In this document: piece by piece, positions 25,579 through 36,925 of the stretch
Position numbering within the stretch: the first letter of the stretch is position 1
How the letters are laid out: each line of letters begins with the position of its first letter
Origin: Rhizomicrobium electricum
GTDB taxonomy: Bacteria > Pseudomonadota > Alphaproteobacteria > Micropepsales > Micropepsaceae
DNA length: 64,000 bases
NCBI RefSeq assembly: GCF_011762045.1
Contig: NZ_JAASQS010000002.1
Coordinates: forward strand, 62,001-126,000
Direction of reading: 5' to 3'
The notes under the pieces: model-generated
Seen by the model: only the letters and a program-made list of their open reading frames with translations
Told to the model about the DNA's origin: nothing
Databases searched by the model: none
Made by a program: the position numbers and the translations under genes

Positions 25579-25907
25579 CGGGAATGACTCTCTTCGGATT
25601 TCGTTTCGTCTGTGTCGGCGTGTTAGGTCGACCTTGGTCGGCGTGAACTCGAATGGCTCCCCCACCTCCCCTGCAGAGGGAAGTGGCGCGTCTAGCCGCT
25701 GAACCGCGCTCGGGTCAAATGAAAAAATACGGAATCGTGACACGACGTCACGCTTGAAAACCAAAAATCGAGGCAAACCCTGGGATTTTTTTGTGAGTCT
25801 TTCGAGGTCTATTTCGGCTGACTGAACGTCGTTTTCACGATTGTGACCAACTGACGACTCAAATCATGCGTGCTCTTTGCAATCATCCGACACACCGGAA
25901 AAACGAA
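25579..25907. other. Noncoding stretch upstream of the cell wall hydrolase gene
   Basis: Between the hydrolase start and the ppdK terminator no gene is supported. At about 25658-25690 there is text resembling a decayed copy of the CT-rich palindromic repeats (CTCCCCCACCTCCCC and GAGGGAAGTGG). At 25737-25753 is a perfect inverted repeat CGTGAC-N5-GTCACG, which could be an operator for the hydrolase promoter. Nothing else was recognised. Confidence 0.5.
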
Positions 25908-25935
25908 GAAGCCTCCGGATTGCTCCGGAGGCTTC
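25908..25935 (-). terminator. Rho-independent terminator of ppdK
   Basis: A 12-bp stem (GAAGCCTCCGGA / TCCGGAGGCTTC) with a four-base loop is followed on the minus strand by TTCGTTTTT, 33 bases after the ppdK stop. Confidence 0.85.
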
Positions 25936-25968
25936 CCGTTATGTCATTCGAAAATACGCGTGATCAGA

Positions 25969-28641
<2,673 letters not shown>

Positions 28642-29247
28642 CGTTTCTCTCTACCTTTGCTTGTTGTTATCCGTCGTCCACATCGTCATAGCCGGCGAAT
28701 GAAGGTCGCCGCGCGTCTTTGGTCTGGCAGCGGAACGGGCTTCGCGTTGACGAAGGGAGTCGCGAGAACCTGTATCCTGTAAGACCTGCATACGCGGGCC
28801 ATGACCATGTTTTGGAGTGAGGGACTTTACTTACAGCAGGCGGCATTAGAACCCCATTCGCCGGGACGCAATGTGACAGGCGGGCGCGGCTGTTGCGCAC
28901 GATTTTTGCGCAGAAAACAGGGGCTTCGTCGTATATCCGTCATGGTCTCAGGGTGGGACAAAAGCCGTCACGCATGACGCCCGATTCAGGGTTCCCGATA
29001 CCCCTTCCCGCGTCCCGATTCCGAAAAAGCGGTGTGCCTGCGAAGGTTACCTCAAGGGGCACGCGGTTCGCTCGCGGTGCTTACGGTTGCTGACCGTAAA
29101 ACGCCTAATTCGAGGGCATTTCAATTAAGGCAGAAATGGGGCGAGCGTCCACGCCCAACCCGCGCCGAAGCCTGCACGGGACGCCCGGAATCAGTTCACG
29201 CGACCCATTCGCGACGGACGTGTCACGGCGGGCGATATTCCACCACC
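28642..29247. other. Noncoding stretch between ppdK and repeat copy A
   Basis: About 600 bp without a supported gene; open frames here have poor composition and no ribosome binding sites. The ppdK promoter should lie in the part near 28650-28850 but no clear -35/-10 pair was seen. A small hairpin TTACGGT-N5-ACCGTAA is at about 29080-29098. Nothing else was recognised. Confidence 0.5.
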
Positions 29248-29430
29248 TGTCATCCCCGGCTGAGCAAGCGCAGCGCAGCGAGGGTAAGGGGACCTAGGTC
29301 TGGAAGTATCGGCGGTGATGCAGAACAGGCGCCAGGGCCAGTCCTCTCCGAGCGGAGATGCGATGCCACCTGGGTCCCCTTCCCGCCCCGCCACGACGCT
29401 TGCGCGATGGCGAGGCGCCGGGGATGACAG
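29248..29430. repeat. Interspersed palindromic element, family 1, copy A
   Basis: The ends are inverted copies of TGTCATCCCCGGC (29248-29260) and GCCGGGGATGACA (29417-29429). Inside is a partner pair AAGGGGACC...GGTCCCCTT type, so the element is a nested palindrome of 183 bp. Copies B, C and D are at 31472-31650, 55369-55535 and 57698-57884. Confidence 0.9.
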
Positions 29431-29436
29431 TGTTGC

Positions 29437-31449
29437 TTATCCCTCGATCTTCGAGAAGTCCGCCACCAGGTGCAGCGTGGCGCGCAGGCGCGACAGCAGC
29501 AGGAGGCGGTTCTTGCGCAGGGCCGGGTCCTTGTCGTTGACCGTGACCTTGTCGAAGAAGGCGTCCACAGGCGCGCGCAGCGACGCCATCACGCCCATCG
29601 CTTCGACGAACCGTTCGGCCGCGATTTCGGACTTCACCTTCGCCGCCGCCGCGTCGAGATCGGCGAACAGCGCCTTCTCTTCCGGCAGAACCAGCGCGGA
29701 AGCCACCGGCGTTCCGTCGAAGGTGGTTTTGTCCTTCTTTTCCTCGGCCTTCAAAATATTGGCCGCCCGCTTGTAGCCCGCGAGCAGATCGGCGCCCTCC
29801 TCCGACTTGAGGAAGGATTGCAACGCCTCCACGCGCGCCACGAGGCGCACCAGATCGTCTTCGTTGCCGAGACTGAACACCGCATCGATCAGATCGTGAC
29901 GCGTGCCCTTTTCCTTCAGCGCGACCTTCAGACGGTCGGCGAAGAAGGAAAGCAATTCATCACTCACGCCCAACGGCAGACGAATGCCATTTTCGAGAAT
30001 AATGCGGATCACGCCCAGTGCCGCACGGCGCAACGCGAACGGATCGCCCGATCCGGTCGGCTTCTCGCCCACCGCAAAGAATTGCGAGAGCTGATCCAGC
30101 TTGTCCGCCAGCGCCACGGCAATCGAAACCGTCGACGTCGGCACGGCATCGCTCGGCCCCACCGGCTTGTAGTGGTCGCGGATCGCATCGGCGACGTCGG
30201 AATTGTATTTATCGTGCAGCGCGTAATAGCGGCCCATCACGCCTTGCAGTTCGGGGAACTCGCCGACAACGCCGGTGGTCAGGTCCGCCTTGCACAGCAG
30301 CGCGGCATGCTTCGCCTTTTCGATATCGGCGCCAATCTTGCCGGCAATTTCCGCCGCCAGCGCCACGATGCGTTCCACGCGCTCATATTGCGTGCCGAGC
30401 TTGGCGTGGAAGACGATGCCTTTCAGCTTGTCGATGCGGCTGTCGAGCCGGTGCTGCCGGTCTTGGTCCCAGAAGAACTTGGCGTCCGACAGACGCGCGC
30501 GCAGGACGCGTTCGTTGCCCGCCACGATCTGCTTGCCGCCGTCTTCCGGCGTCATGTTCGAGACCACGGCGAACTTGTTGGCGAACTTGCCGGTTTTGGG
30601 ATCGCGCAGCGAGAAATACTTCTGATGCACGCGCATCGAGGTTTGCAGGATTTCCGCCGGCACGTCCATGAACTGATCTTCGATAGTGCCGATCAGGACC
30701 GTCGGCCATTCGTTGAGGCCCGCGACTTCGTCCAAGAGACCGCGATCCTCGATCAGTTCCAGCCCGAGCGCGAACGCCTTGTTCTTGGCGTCGGTCAGAA
30801 TGGTTTCCTTGCGCTCCTCGGCATCCAGCATCACGTGATGATGCTTGAGGTCATTGCGATAGATTTCGAACGTCTTGGCGGTGATGACGCCCGTCGACAG
30901 GAAGCGATGGCCTTTGGTCGTCGCCCCGCTCTTCACGCCGGCGAACTCGAACGGCACCACGTCCCCGTCGAACACGGCGAGGATCGAATGCAGCGGCCGC
31001 ACCCAGCGCACCGGGTTGTTCGGAATCCAGCGCATCGATTTCGGCCACGGCAGTTTGGCGAAGCATTCCGGCAGGATTTCCGCCAGCACGTCCTGGGTGG
31101 CGCGGCCCTTGCGATGGATGACGGCGACGTAGAACTCGCCTTTGCCGTCGTTGCGCTTCTCGCATTGATCGAGCGTCACGCCCGCCGAGCGCAAAAAGCC
31201 TTCCACGGCCTTTTCCGGCGCCCCGACGCGCGGGCCCTTCTTCTCTTCCGAGACGTCGGGCTGCTTCACCGGCAAGCCGCTGGCGACCAGCGTCAGGCGG
31301 CGCGAACCGGCAAACGCCTTGGAGCCTTCGAACAGCAGTCCGCGGTCGCTCAGCGCGCCGACAACAAGACGTTCGAGATCCTTCGCCGCCTGCGCCTGCA
31401 TGCGCGCGGGGATTTCTTCGGAGAACAGTTCAAGCAGCAATTCGGCCAT
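29437..31449 (-). CDS. glyS: Glycine--tRNA ligase beta subunit
   Basis: The 670-residue beta subunit of the alpha2-beta2 glycyl-tRNA synthetase binds tRNA and supports editing-like and anticodon contacts. It begins MAELLLELFSEEIPARM, the family start, and has GLELIEDRGLLDEVAGLNEWP, FLSTGVITAKTFEIYRNDL, VADAIRDHYKPVGPSD and a C-terminal anticodon-binding helical domain. glyQ lies upstream on the same strand, but repeat copy B fills most of the 208-bp gap, so cotranslation coupling is lost. Copy A begins 6 bp after its stop. Confidence 0.97.
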   Translation of the reverse strand: MAELLLELFSEEIPARMQAQAAKDLERLVVGALSDRGLLFEGSKAFAGSRRLTLVASGLPVKQPDVSEEKKGPRVGAPEKAVEGFLRSAGVTLDQCEKRNDGKGEFYVAVIHRKGRATQDVLAEILPECFAKLPWPKSMRWIPNNPVRWVRPLHSILAVFDGDVVPFEFAGVKSGATTKGHRFLSTGVITAKTFEIYRNDLKHHHVMLDAEERKETILTDAKNKAFALGLELIEDRGLLDEVAGLNEWPTVLIGTIEDQFMDVPAEILQTSMRVHQKYFSLRDPKTGKFANKFAVVSNMTPEDGGKQIVAGNERVLRARLSDAKFFWDQDRQHRLDSRIDKLKGIVFHAKLGTQYERVERIVALAAEIAGKIGADIEKAKHAALLCKADLTTGVVGEFPELQGVMGRYYALHDKYNSDVADAIRDHYKPVGPSDAVPTSTVSIAVALADKLDQLSQFFAVGEKPTGSGDPFALRRAALGVIRIILENGIRLPLGVSDELLSFFADRLKVALKEKGTRHDLIDAVFSLGNEDDLVRLVARVEALQSFLKSEEGADLLAGYKRAANILKAEEKKDKTTFDGTPVASALVLPEEKALFADLDAAAAKVKSEIAAERFVEAMGVMASLRAPVDAFFDKVTVNDKDPALRKNRLLLLSRLRATLHLVADFSKIEG

Positions 31450-31471
31450 CAGTGGCCTCCAACAAAAACGG

Positions 31472-31650
31472 TGTCATCCCCGGCCGAAGCCGCGCAGCGG
31501 CGAAGGGGAAGGGGATCCAGGTCCCAAAGTTTGGACGGTGATGAAGAATGGGCGCCAGTGCGTGTTCTTCGCGAGCGGGACTGCAGGATCACCTGGATCC
31601 CCTTCCCTTCGCTCCAACGCTGCGCGTTTGCGCTCAGCCGGGGATGACAG
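31472..31650. repeat. Interspersed palindromic element, family 1, copy B
   Basis: TGTCATCCCCGGC (31472-31484) and GCCGGGGATGACA (31637-31649) are the inverted ends; inner arms are AAGGGGATCCAGGT and ACCTGGATCCCCTT. It separates glyQ from glyS inside their operon. Confidence 0.9.
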
Positions 31651-31657
31651 GTGTTCA

Positions 31658-32587
31658 TCACCCATACCTCGGTTCATAAGCGCCCATGGGCGATGCCTGC
31701 CACGCCTCGCAGCACATTTTGGCCAGCGCGCGCACGCGGCCGATATAGGCGGCGCGTTCGGTGACGGAAATCACGCCGCGCGCATCCAGGAGATTGAAGC
31801 TGTGCGAGGCCTTGATGCACTGGTCGTAGGCCGGCAGCGCCAGGCCCTTCTCCACCAGAGCCTTGCACTGCTTTTCGGCGTCGGCGAAGTGGCGGAACAG
31901 GATTTCGGTGTCGGCGTATTCGAAATTGAACGCCGAGAACTCCTTTTCGGCCTGATGGAAGACTTCGCCGTAGCGGAAGTTCTCGTTGAAGGCCAAGTCG
32001 TAGACGAACTCGACGCCCTGCACGTACATCGCGAGACGTTCGAGACCGTAAGTGATTTCGGAACAGACCGGATCGCAATCGATGCCGCCGACCTGCTGGA
32101 AATAGGTGAACTGGGTGACTTCCATGCCGTCGCACCAGACTTCCCACCCCAAGCCCCAGGCGCCCAGCGTCGGGCTTTCCCAGTCGTCCTCGACGAAGCG
32201 CACGTCATGCTCCGCCGGATCGAGCCCGATGGCCTTGAGCGAGCCGAGATACAGCTCCTGCACGTTGTCCGGGCACGGCTTCAGGATCACCTGATACTGG
32301 TAATAGTGCTGCAGCCGGTTCGGGTTCTCGCCATAGCGCCCGTCGGTCGGACGGCGGCTCGGCTGGACGTACGCCGCCCGCCACGGTCTCGGGCCGAGCG
32401 CGCGCAACGTCGTCGCCGGATGGAAGGTACCGGCGCCCATGTTGTCGTCATAGGGTTGCAGGATCAGGCAGCCTTGCGCCGCCCAATAGTTCTGAAGGGT
32501 CAGGATCAGGTCCTGGAAGGTTTTTGCCTTTGGCTTCTCAGGTTGAGCCTTTGGCAAGTTGTCGATTTGCGTAATGTTGCGTGTCAC
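31658..32587 (-). CDS. glyQ: Glycine--tRNA ligase alpha subunit
   Basis: The 309-residue alpha subunit carries the class II catalytic core and makes glycyl-adenylate. Visible motifs: [80 protein letters not shown] and the C-terminal [19 protein letters not shown]. The start is GTG 32587, with GGAGG 9 bases upstream. It is the upstream partner of glyS, 208 bp away with an interspersed element between. Confidence 0.97.
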   Translation of the reverse strand: MTRNITQIDNLPKAQPEKPKAKTFQDLILTLQNYWAAQGCLILQPYDDNMGAGTFHPATTLRALGPRPWRAAYVQPSRRPTDGRYGENPNRLQHYYQYQVILKPCPDNVQELYLGSLKAIGLDPAEHDVRFVEDDWESPTLGAWGLGWEVWCDGMEVTQFTYFQQVGGIDCDPVCSEITYGLERLAMYVQGVEFVYDLAFNENFRYGEVFHQAEKEFSAFNFEYADTEILFRHFADAEKQCKALVEKGLALPAYDQCIKASHSFNLLDARGVISVTERAAYIGRVRALAKMCCEAWQASPMGAYEPRYG

Positions 32588-32665
32588 GGTTCAGCGCCTC
32601 CGGGCGAGGCGGAACCTACAGAGCCATACAGGCCCAAACAACACCGCAAATGCCACGCCCTTACT

Positions 32666-32834
32666 TTACCTCCCCCTTGTGGGGAGGTCGGAAAATCGCG
32701 AGCACGATGATTGGGATCGAGATGGAACGATGCAGGGGGCGAGCGATTTTCCGGGTGGGGGACCGCCGCCTGTGATGGGCACCGCCCCCCACCCGAAACG
32801 CTCCGCGTTCGACCTCCCCACAAGGGGGAGGTAA
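32666..32834. repeat. Interspersed palindromic element, family 3
   Basis: The ends 32666-32690 and 32810-32834 are perfect 25-bp inverted repeats, and each end is itself a small hairpin (CTCCCC-N4-GGGGAG). The inside has a further weak pair around ATTTTCCGGGTGGGGG. The 169-bp element begins two bases before the stop of the TrmN6-like gene and fills the gap to glyQ. Confidence 0.9.
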
Positions 32835-32836
32835 TT

Positions 32837-33544
32837 TCAGACCTCCAGCCCCTCACCCTCCCGCAGCACCGCGTCGGCCTCGGCCGTGTAGGTCCCGTCG
32901 TCCCGGTGCAGCACCAGACCGGCGGCGACGACCAGCGGGGCCCGCGAGCCCTGGCGGGCCTGGACGATGACCCGCTTCGCCGCCACGCCCGCCTTCGGCC
33001 ACAGCGGAAAGATCGTGACGCCCCGCTCGGGCAGCGCCGCCAGGGCCTCGCCGAGCCGATCGGCCCTCAGAATGGCGGTGAAGGTCCCGCCCGAAACCGT
33101 TCGTTTCAAACCCACTTCCAGCCAGGCCGCCAGACGTCCGCCGTCCTGCAGCGCCCGCGCCTTGGCCGGATCGGGCGCCGCCTGCCCCTCGTCGCCGTGA
33201 AATGGCGGATTGCACAGAACATGGTTAAAAGAGCGCCGGTAAGCCGCTGGCAAATCGAAGATATCCGCCGCCGCAAAGGTTACCCGCCCGGCTATCGCAT
33301 TGGCTTCCGCATTGGCCCCGGCGAGCGCCACCAGCTCGGGGTCGATCTCCAGTCCGACCACCGTCACGGCCGCCTGCCGGGCCGCCAGACACAGGCTCGC
33401 CGTGCCCGCTCCGGCGCCGAGTTCGAGCACTTCGCCATTACAGTCAGGTACCGCCGCCGCCAGCATCACGGCATCGAGCCCGGCCCGGAATCCGGTTTCG
33501 GATTGCCGGACAATCACCCGTCCGCCCAGGAACCGCTCGCTCAC
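32837..33544 (-). CDS. tRNA1(Val) adenine-N6 methyltransferase-like protein
   Basis: The 235-residue protein has motif I VLELGAGAGTASLCLAAR, the acidic motif II VVGLEIDPELVALA, and the NPPF motif (LCNPPFHGDE) of amino-methylating enzymes. The N-terminal FLGGRVIVRQSETGFRAGLDAVMLAA is the YfiC/TrmN6 start. TrmN6 methylates A37 of tRNA1(Val); the substrate here is inferred from similarity. It overlaps the DUF2007 gene by 4 bp and is followed directly by a repeat element. Confidence 0.85.
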   Translation of the reverse strand: MSERFLGGRVIVRQSETGFRAGLDAVMLAAAVPDCNGEVLELGAGAGTASLCLAARQAAVTVVGLEIDPELVALAGANAEANAIAGRVTFAAADIFDLPAAYRRSFNHVLCNPPFHGDEGQAAPDPAKARALQDGGRLAAWLEVGLKRTVSGGTFTAILRADRLGEALAALPERGVTIFPLWPKAGVAAKRVIVQARQGSRAPLVVAAGLVLHRDDGTYTAEADAVLREGEGLEV

Positions 33545-33771
33545 GGCCTATCCGGTTCCAGCGCCGCGCCGCCGACTCCGTCGCGCAGGATTTCGCGGGC
33601 GCGCTCCTCGTCATCCTCCGACACCATCAGCCGGCGGGGAATGATCACCATGCTGCCGTCCAGGATGCTCATGGATTCGTCGAATACGCCCGCCTCGATC
33701 CCGGCATCCTTGAGCAGGACGACGGCATAGTTGAGCAGGACCGGGTTATTGGTTTTCAGGATCGTCTTCAC
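33541..33771 (-). CDS. DUF2007 domain protein
   Basis: The 76-residue protein starts at GTG 33771 (VKTILKTNNPVLLNYAVVLL), which matches the usual family start better than TTG 33783; GGA is 8 bases upstream. The DUF2007 features are the N-terminal helix, GIEAGVFDESMSILDGSM and VIIPRRLMVSEDDEERAREIL. The family is often called a putative signal-transducing protein; its biochemical role is unknown. It overlaps the TrmN6-like gene by 4 bp and is divergent from the polyprenyl synthase gene. Confidence 0.88.
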   Translation of the reverse strand: MKTILKTNNPVLLNYAVVLLKDAGIEAGVFDESMSILDGSMVIIPRRLMVSEDDEERAREILRDGVGGAALEPDRP

Positions 33772-33886
33772 GGCCGATTCCAAGTTGCAGACGAAGCCAT
33801 TGTATCACTGAAATCTTTCCCTGGGCGCTTGACCCAGGGCGCCCCGGCTACCAATCTCGCCCGCCAGCACCGAGCAGTTTCCTTTC

Positions 33887-34903
33887 ATGTCCGTTCCGCC
33901 CCGTCTCCGCCGTTCCGAAGCCGACGTATCGCCCGTCGAGCGCCTGCACGCCCTGGTGGCGGCGGACATGCGCACCACCGACATGCTGATCCATGAACGG
34001 CTGGCGAGCGCGGTGGCGATGATCCCGGACCTCGCCAAGCACCTGATCGATTCCGGGGGCAAGCGGCTGCGGCCCCTGCTGACCCTCGCCGCGGCGACCA
34101 TGGGCGGCTATTCCGGCCACGATCACGCCAAGCTGGCGGCGGCGGTCGAGTTCATCCACACCGCCACCCTGTTGCACGACGACGTGGTCGACGAAAGCTC
34201 GCTGCGCCGCGGCAAGGTCTCGGCCAATATCGTCTGGGGCAACAAGGCCTCCGTGCTGGTCGGCGATTTCCTCTTGTCCCGCGCCTTCGAACTGATGGTC
34301 GAGAGCGGCGAACTCGAAGTCCTGCGCATCCTGTCGCGCGCCGCCGCGGTGATTTCCGAAGGCGAAGTGATGCAGCTCAAGAGCGCCGGCAATCTCGGCG
34401 TCAACGAGGAGCATTACCTGCGCGTCGTCTCGGCCAAGACCGCCGAACTGTTCGCCGCCGCCGCCGAAGCCGGGGCGGTGATCGCGTCCGGCAAGGGCGC
34501 TTTGGCCGAAGCGTTGCGCGATTACGGCATGAATCTCGGCATCGCCTTCCAGCTCGTCGACGACGCGCTCGATTATTCCGGCCGTCAGGCGCTGATGGGC
34601 AAGTCGGTGGGCGACGATTTCCGCGAAGGCAAAGTCACCCTGCCCGTCATTCTGGCGGTGGCCCGTGCCGACGAACCGGCCAAGAAGTTCTGGACCCGCG
34701 CCATCGAAACCGGCCCGCAGGGCGAAGCCGATCTCGACCGCGCCATCACGCTGGTCGAGCAGACCGGCGCGATTTCCGACACCATGGAACGGGCCCGCGG
34801 TTACGCCTGCCTCGCCTGCCGGGCGCTCGACCGCGTGCCGCAAAGCCCGATGCGCGACGTGCTCGCCGCCGTTGCCGGCTTCTGCGTCGAGCGGGCGTAC
34901 TGA
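33887..34903 (+). CDS. Polyprenyl diphosphate synthase (octaprenyl/decaprenyl type)
   Basis: The 338-residue trans-prenyltransferase has both aspartate-rich motifs: FIHTATLLHDDVVDESSLRRG (first DDxxD) and LGIAFQLVDDALDYSG (second). GGKRLRPLLTLAAA is the substrate diphosphate-binding GGKxxR motif. Length and position fit the quinone side-chain synthase (IspB-like); product length cannot be read reliably from the residues alone. It is followed 17 bp later by a secreted-protein gene on the same strand. Confidence 0.93.
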   Translation: MSVPPRLRRSEADVSPVERLHALVAADMRTTDMLIHERLASAVAMIPDLAKHLIDSGGKRLRPLLTLAAATMGGYSGHDHAKLAAAVEFIHTATLLHDDVVDESSLRRGKVSANIVWGNKASVLVGDFLLSRAFELMVESGELEVLRILSRAAAVISEGEVMQLKSAGNLGVNEEHYLRVVSAKTAELFAAAAEAGAVIASGKGALAEALRDYGMNLGIAFQLVDDALDYSGRQALMGKSVGDDFREGKVTLPVILAVARADEPAKKFWTRAIETGPQGEADLDRAITLVEQTGAISDTMERARGYACLACRALDRVPQSPMRDVLAAVAGFCVERAY

Positions 34904-34920
34904 ACACTAAGGGGGAAGAG

Positions 34921-35580
34921 ATGCGGTTTACCTGGTTCGCGGCGTTGTGCCTTGCCGCGGTTTCCGCTCACGCCGCCGACGATCCGATGGCCGGATATGT
35001 CGGCAATACCTCGATCGCAGTCGACAACGCCGGCAATTCCGTGCGGGTCTTCTATCGCGCGGACAATGTTTTTGCGGCCCGCAGCGGCGACCGCGCCAGC
35101 AACGGCACCTGGGCAATCACCAGCGGCCAGCTCTGCCTCACCCAGGAAGCCACCCAGACCGTTCCGGGCAAAACGGCCTGCGTTCCGGTGGAACCGCATC
35201 AACTCGGCGATGTCTGGATTCATGGCGCACGCCGCATCACGCTGGTGCCGGGCCGCGCCTTGACCGACACCCCCGAAACGCTGGCGGCGTTGGCGGCGCT
35301 GTCCCGCGTCGGCAATACCATCGTCGCCAAGGACCCGGACGGCACCGTCACCCGGATTTACTGGCGGCCGGATCACACCTTCTCCGCCACGCGGCCGGAC
35401 TGGAAAACGGAAGGCACCTGGAAGGTCGAAGGCTCCAGCCTTTTCCTCCACTACAACATTCCGCGTCCCAATATGGGCAGCGACGAAGAGATGAAGAACG
35501 CCACGCCGCGCAAGGTCGGCGAAGTCTGGGGCATGGCCGACCGTCAGGTCACGCTGGTCGCCGGCGAACAGCTTCAGTAA
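34921..35580 (+). CDS. Secreted protein with an internal duplication, unrecognised
   Basis: The 219-residue protein has a signal peptide (MRFTWFAALCLAAVSAHAAD). Two homologous segments follow: about 25-120 (GYVGNTSIAVDNAGNSVRVF with NGTWAITSGQLCL) and about 125-215 (RVGNTIVAKDPDGTVTRIYW with EGTWKVEGSSLFL). Each has the pattern GNT, a hydrophobic strand, an xTW strand and a VGxVW ending. The first half has two cysteines (C at about 71 and 85) that could pair. Probably a periplasmic beta protein. Function unknown; the near-SD sequence GGGGGAAGAG precedes ATG 34921. Confidence 0.8.
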   Translation: MRFTWFAALCLAAVSAHAADDPMAGYVGNTSIAVDNAGNSVRVFYRADNVFAARSGDRASNGTWAITSGQLCLTQEATQTVPGKTACVPVEPHQLGDVWIHGARRITLVPGRALTDTPETLAALAALSRVGNTIVAKDPDGTVTRIYWRPDHTFSATRPDWKTEGTWKVEGSSLFLHYNIPRPNMGSDEEMKNATPRKVGEVWGMADRQVTLVAGEQLQ

Positions 35581-35584
35581 CGGC

Positions 35585-36451
35585 TCACGCTCTCTTGCGC
35601 ACCGACAAGAGAACGTCGCACCAGTCCGCCAGCACGGGATAATGCGCGGCCATGCGGGTGAGACGTTTCAAGTGCACCGGGCGGAAATAAGCGGCGCCGC
35701 GGCCCCCCTCGCCTTTGTTGAACCGCAAGGCCGAACGGATCTCCCAGGCATAAGCCACGCCCGCCTCGCAGGCCTTCGTGTCGCACGGCAGACCGACATG
35801 ATCGAGGATGCCGGCAACCACGCCGGCCGGATTCTGCTGGAAGACGCGGAAATCGATCATCAACACCTTGTCGGGCGCCGCCGCAGCGTAGGCGATCCAG
35901 CCGGCGTAGAAATTCACGTACCAAGGCGCCAGTATATCGACGATGAAATCGGCCTTGGCGTTCTGCGCCAACGTGCGGAAGTTCGGCGGGATGTGGCAAT
36001 TGAGGCCGTCGCGCAGAGCGTCGTCGTCGCTTTCGATCATGTCCCAATACGACGCCAGCATGTCCGGAATGCTCCGCACCATGACGACCGGCTTGATGGC
36101 GAATGCGTTCATCAGATGGAGGTTGGCCCCCAGCGCCAGCATATGGACATGGGTGACCAGCGTCTTGTCGGTGACGCCGCCTTCGAAGTAGCGCAGCAGC
36201 GTCGGCAGATACGGCGTCGCATCGCGTCCGGCCAGGGCATGGACGATGCGCACAAGCTGGCCGTCGATGGCTTTGATGATCGCGGTTCGCAGGAACGTGC
36301 CGCCGGCCTTGGGTGGGAAAGCCAGCACCACCGCCTTGCGTGTCTCGCCGAGGGTGCGGAACAGATGCTGCTGCGCCGGCGCGAACGAGCCATCGGGAGC
36401 AGGCAATTCACAGATCGCGTCGAGGACACGATCCTGCGGGACGGAATCCAC
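35585..36451 (-). CDS. Sulfotransferase-like protein
   Basis: The 288-residue protein has a PAPS-binding P-loop-like start (VLAFPPKAGGTFLRTAII), a central KPVVMVRSIPDMLASYWDM with an arginine/serine 3'-phosphate-type contact, and a later DFRVFQQNPAGVVAGILDHVGLP, the usual order in bacterial sulfotransferase-domain proteins. No membrane span or signal peptide is seen. The substrate is unknown. It converges with the secreted-protein gene, 4 bp from its stop, and stands alone. Confidence 0.8.
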   Translation of the reverse strand: MDSVPQDRVLDAICELPAPDGSFAPAQQHLFRTLGETRKAVVLAFPPKAGGTFLRTAIIKAIDGQLVRIVHALAGRDATPYLPTLLRYFEGGVTDKTLVTHVHMLALGANLHLMNAFAIKPVVMVRSIPDMLASYWDMIESDDDALRDGLNCHIPPNFRTLAQNAKADFIVDILAPWYVNFYAGWIAYAAAAPDKVLMIDFRVFQQNPAGVVAGILDHVGLPCDTKACEAGVAYAWEIRSALRFNKGEGGRGAAYFRPVHLKRLTRMAAHYPVLADWCDVLLSVRKRA

Positions 36452-36616
36452 GTCTACACCTCCGGACGTCGGCGTTCGTTCGCCCTCCCGGACATGGACT
36501 TAATTTTGGCGTAGACGGCACCGGAAGACAATTTGTCGGCGGTACATATCAATTTACAGAGACAAAATTTCCGTCGCGGCGCGTATCAAAACGGCGTTCT
36601 AGAATACGACGCGACA

Positions 36617-36820
36617 CTATTTCGGCGCGATACCGAGCAGTTGTTCCGGCGTCTCGTGCACCGCCAGGCCGTCCTGGCCGGTCGAAGCCGTGAAACTGAT
36701 CGCCGTCGATTCGACGCCGCGCACCATGTAGCGAACGGTTTCGAGGTTCACCAGCATCTGTGCCGAAAAGCTCGGATCGACGCCTTCTTCGTATTCGGTG
36801 CAGCGGACCCAGGTCGCCAT
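36617..36820 (-). CDS. Conserved small protein, unrecognised
   Basis: The 67-residue protein starts at ATG 36820 (MATWVRCTEYEEGVDPSF), with GGAGG upstream. The pattern TWVRC, LVNLETVRYMV and GxESTAISF then VHETPEQL looks like a widely conserved short bacterial protein with a beta fold, but I cannot name it. The 165-bp stretch between it and the sulfotransferase gene contains nothing I recognise. Confidence 0.7.
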   Translation of the reverse strand: MATWVRCTEYEEGVDPSFSAQMLVNLETVRYMVRGVESTAISFTASTGQDGLAVHETPEQLLGIAPK

Positions 36821-36836
36821 GCCGGCCTCCATCAGA

Positions 36837-36880
36837 GCGCTTTCAGGAAAAGGGGAAACCGGTTTTCCGTCCGAAAGCGC
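36837..36880. repeat. Extragenic palindrome upstream of the small protein
   Basis: GCGCTTTC (36837-36844) and GAAAGCGC (36873-36880) bracket GGAAAAGGGGAAACCGGTTT followed by TCC. It shares ends and core with the palindrome at 22272-22313. Confidence 0.75.
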
Positions 36881-36925
36881 GATAATTGAAGAAACAGAGC
36901 CCGACCCTAACCCGAAGGCATTTTA

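Noticed and set aside
25579..25776. Extension of the cell wall hydrolase to a start at 25776
   Set aside because: The added 66 residues come from CT-rich repeat-like sequence (about 25658-25690); the ATG at 25578 directly precedes a normal signal anchor.
29248..29430. Repeat copy A as a CRISPR-like or tRNA-derived structure
   Set aside because: It is one nested palindrome with partners elsewhere, not a series of direct repeats with spacers, and lacks tRNA T-loop sequence.
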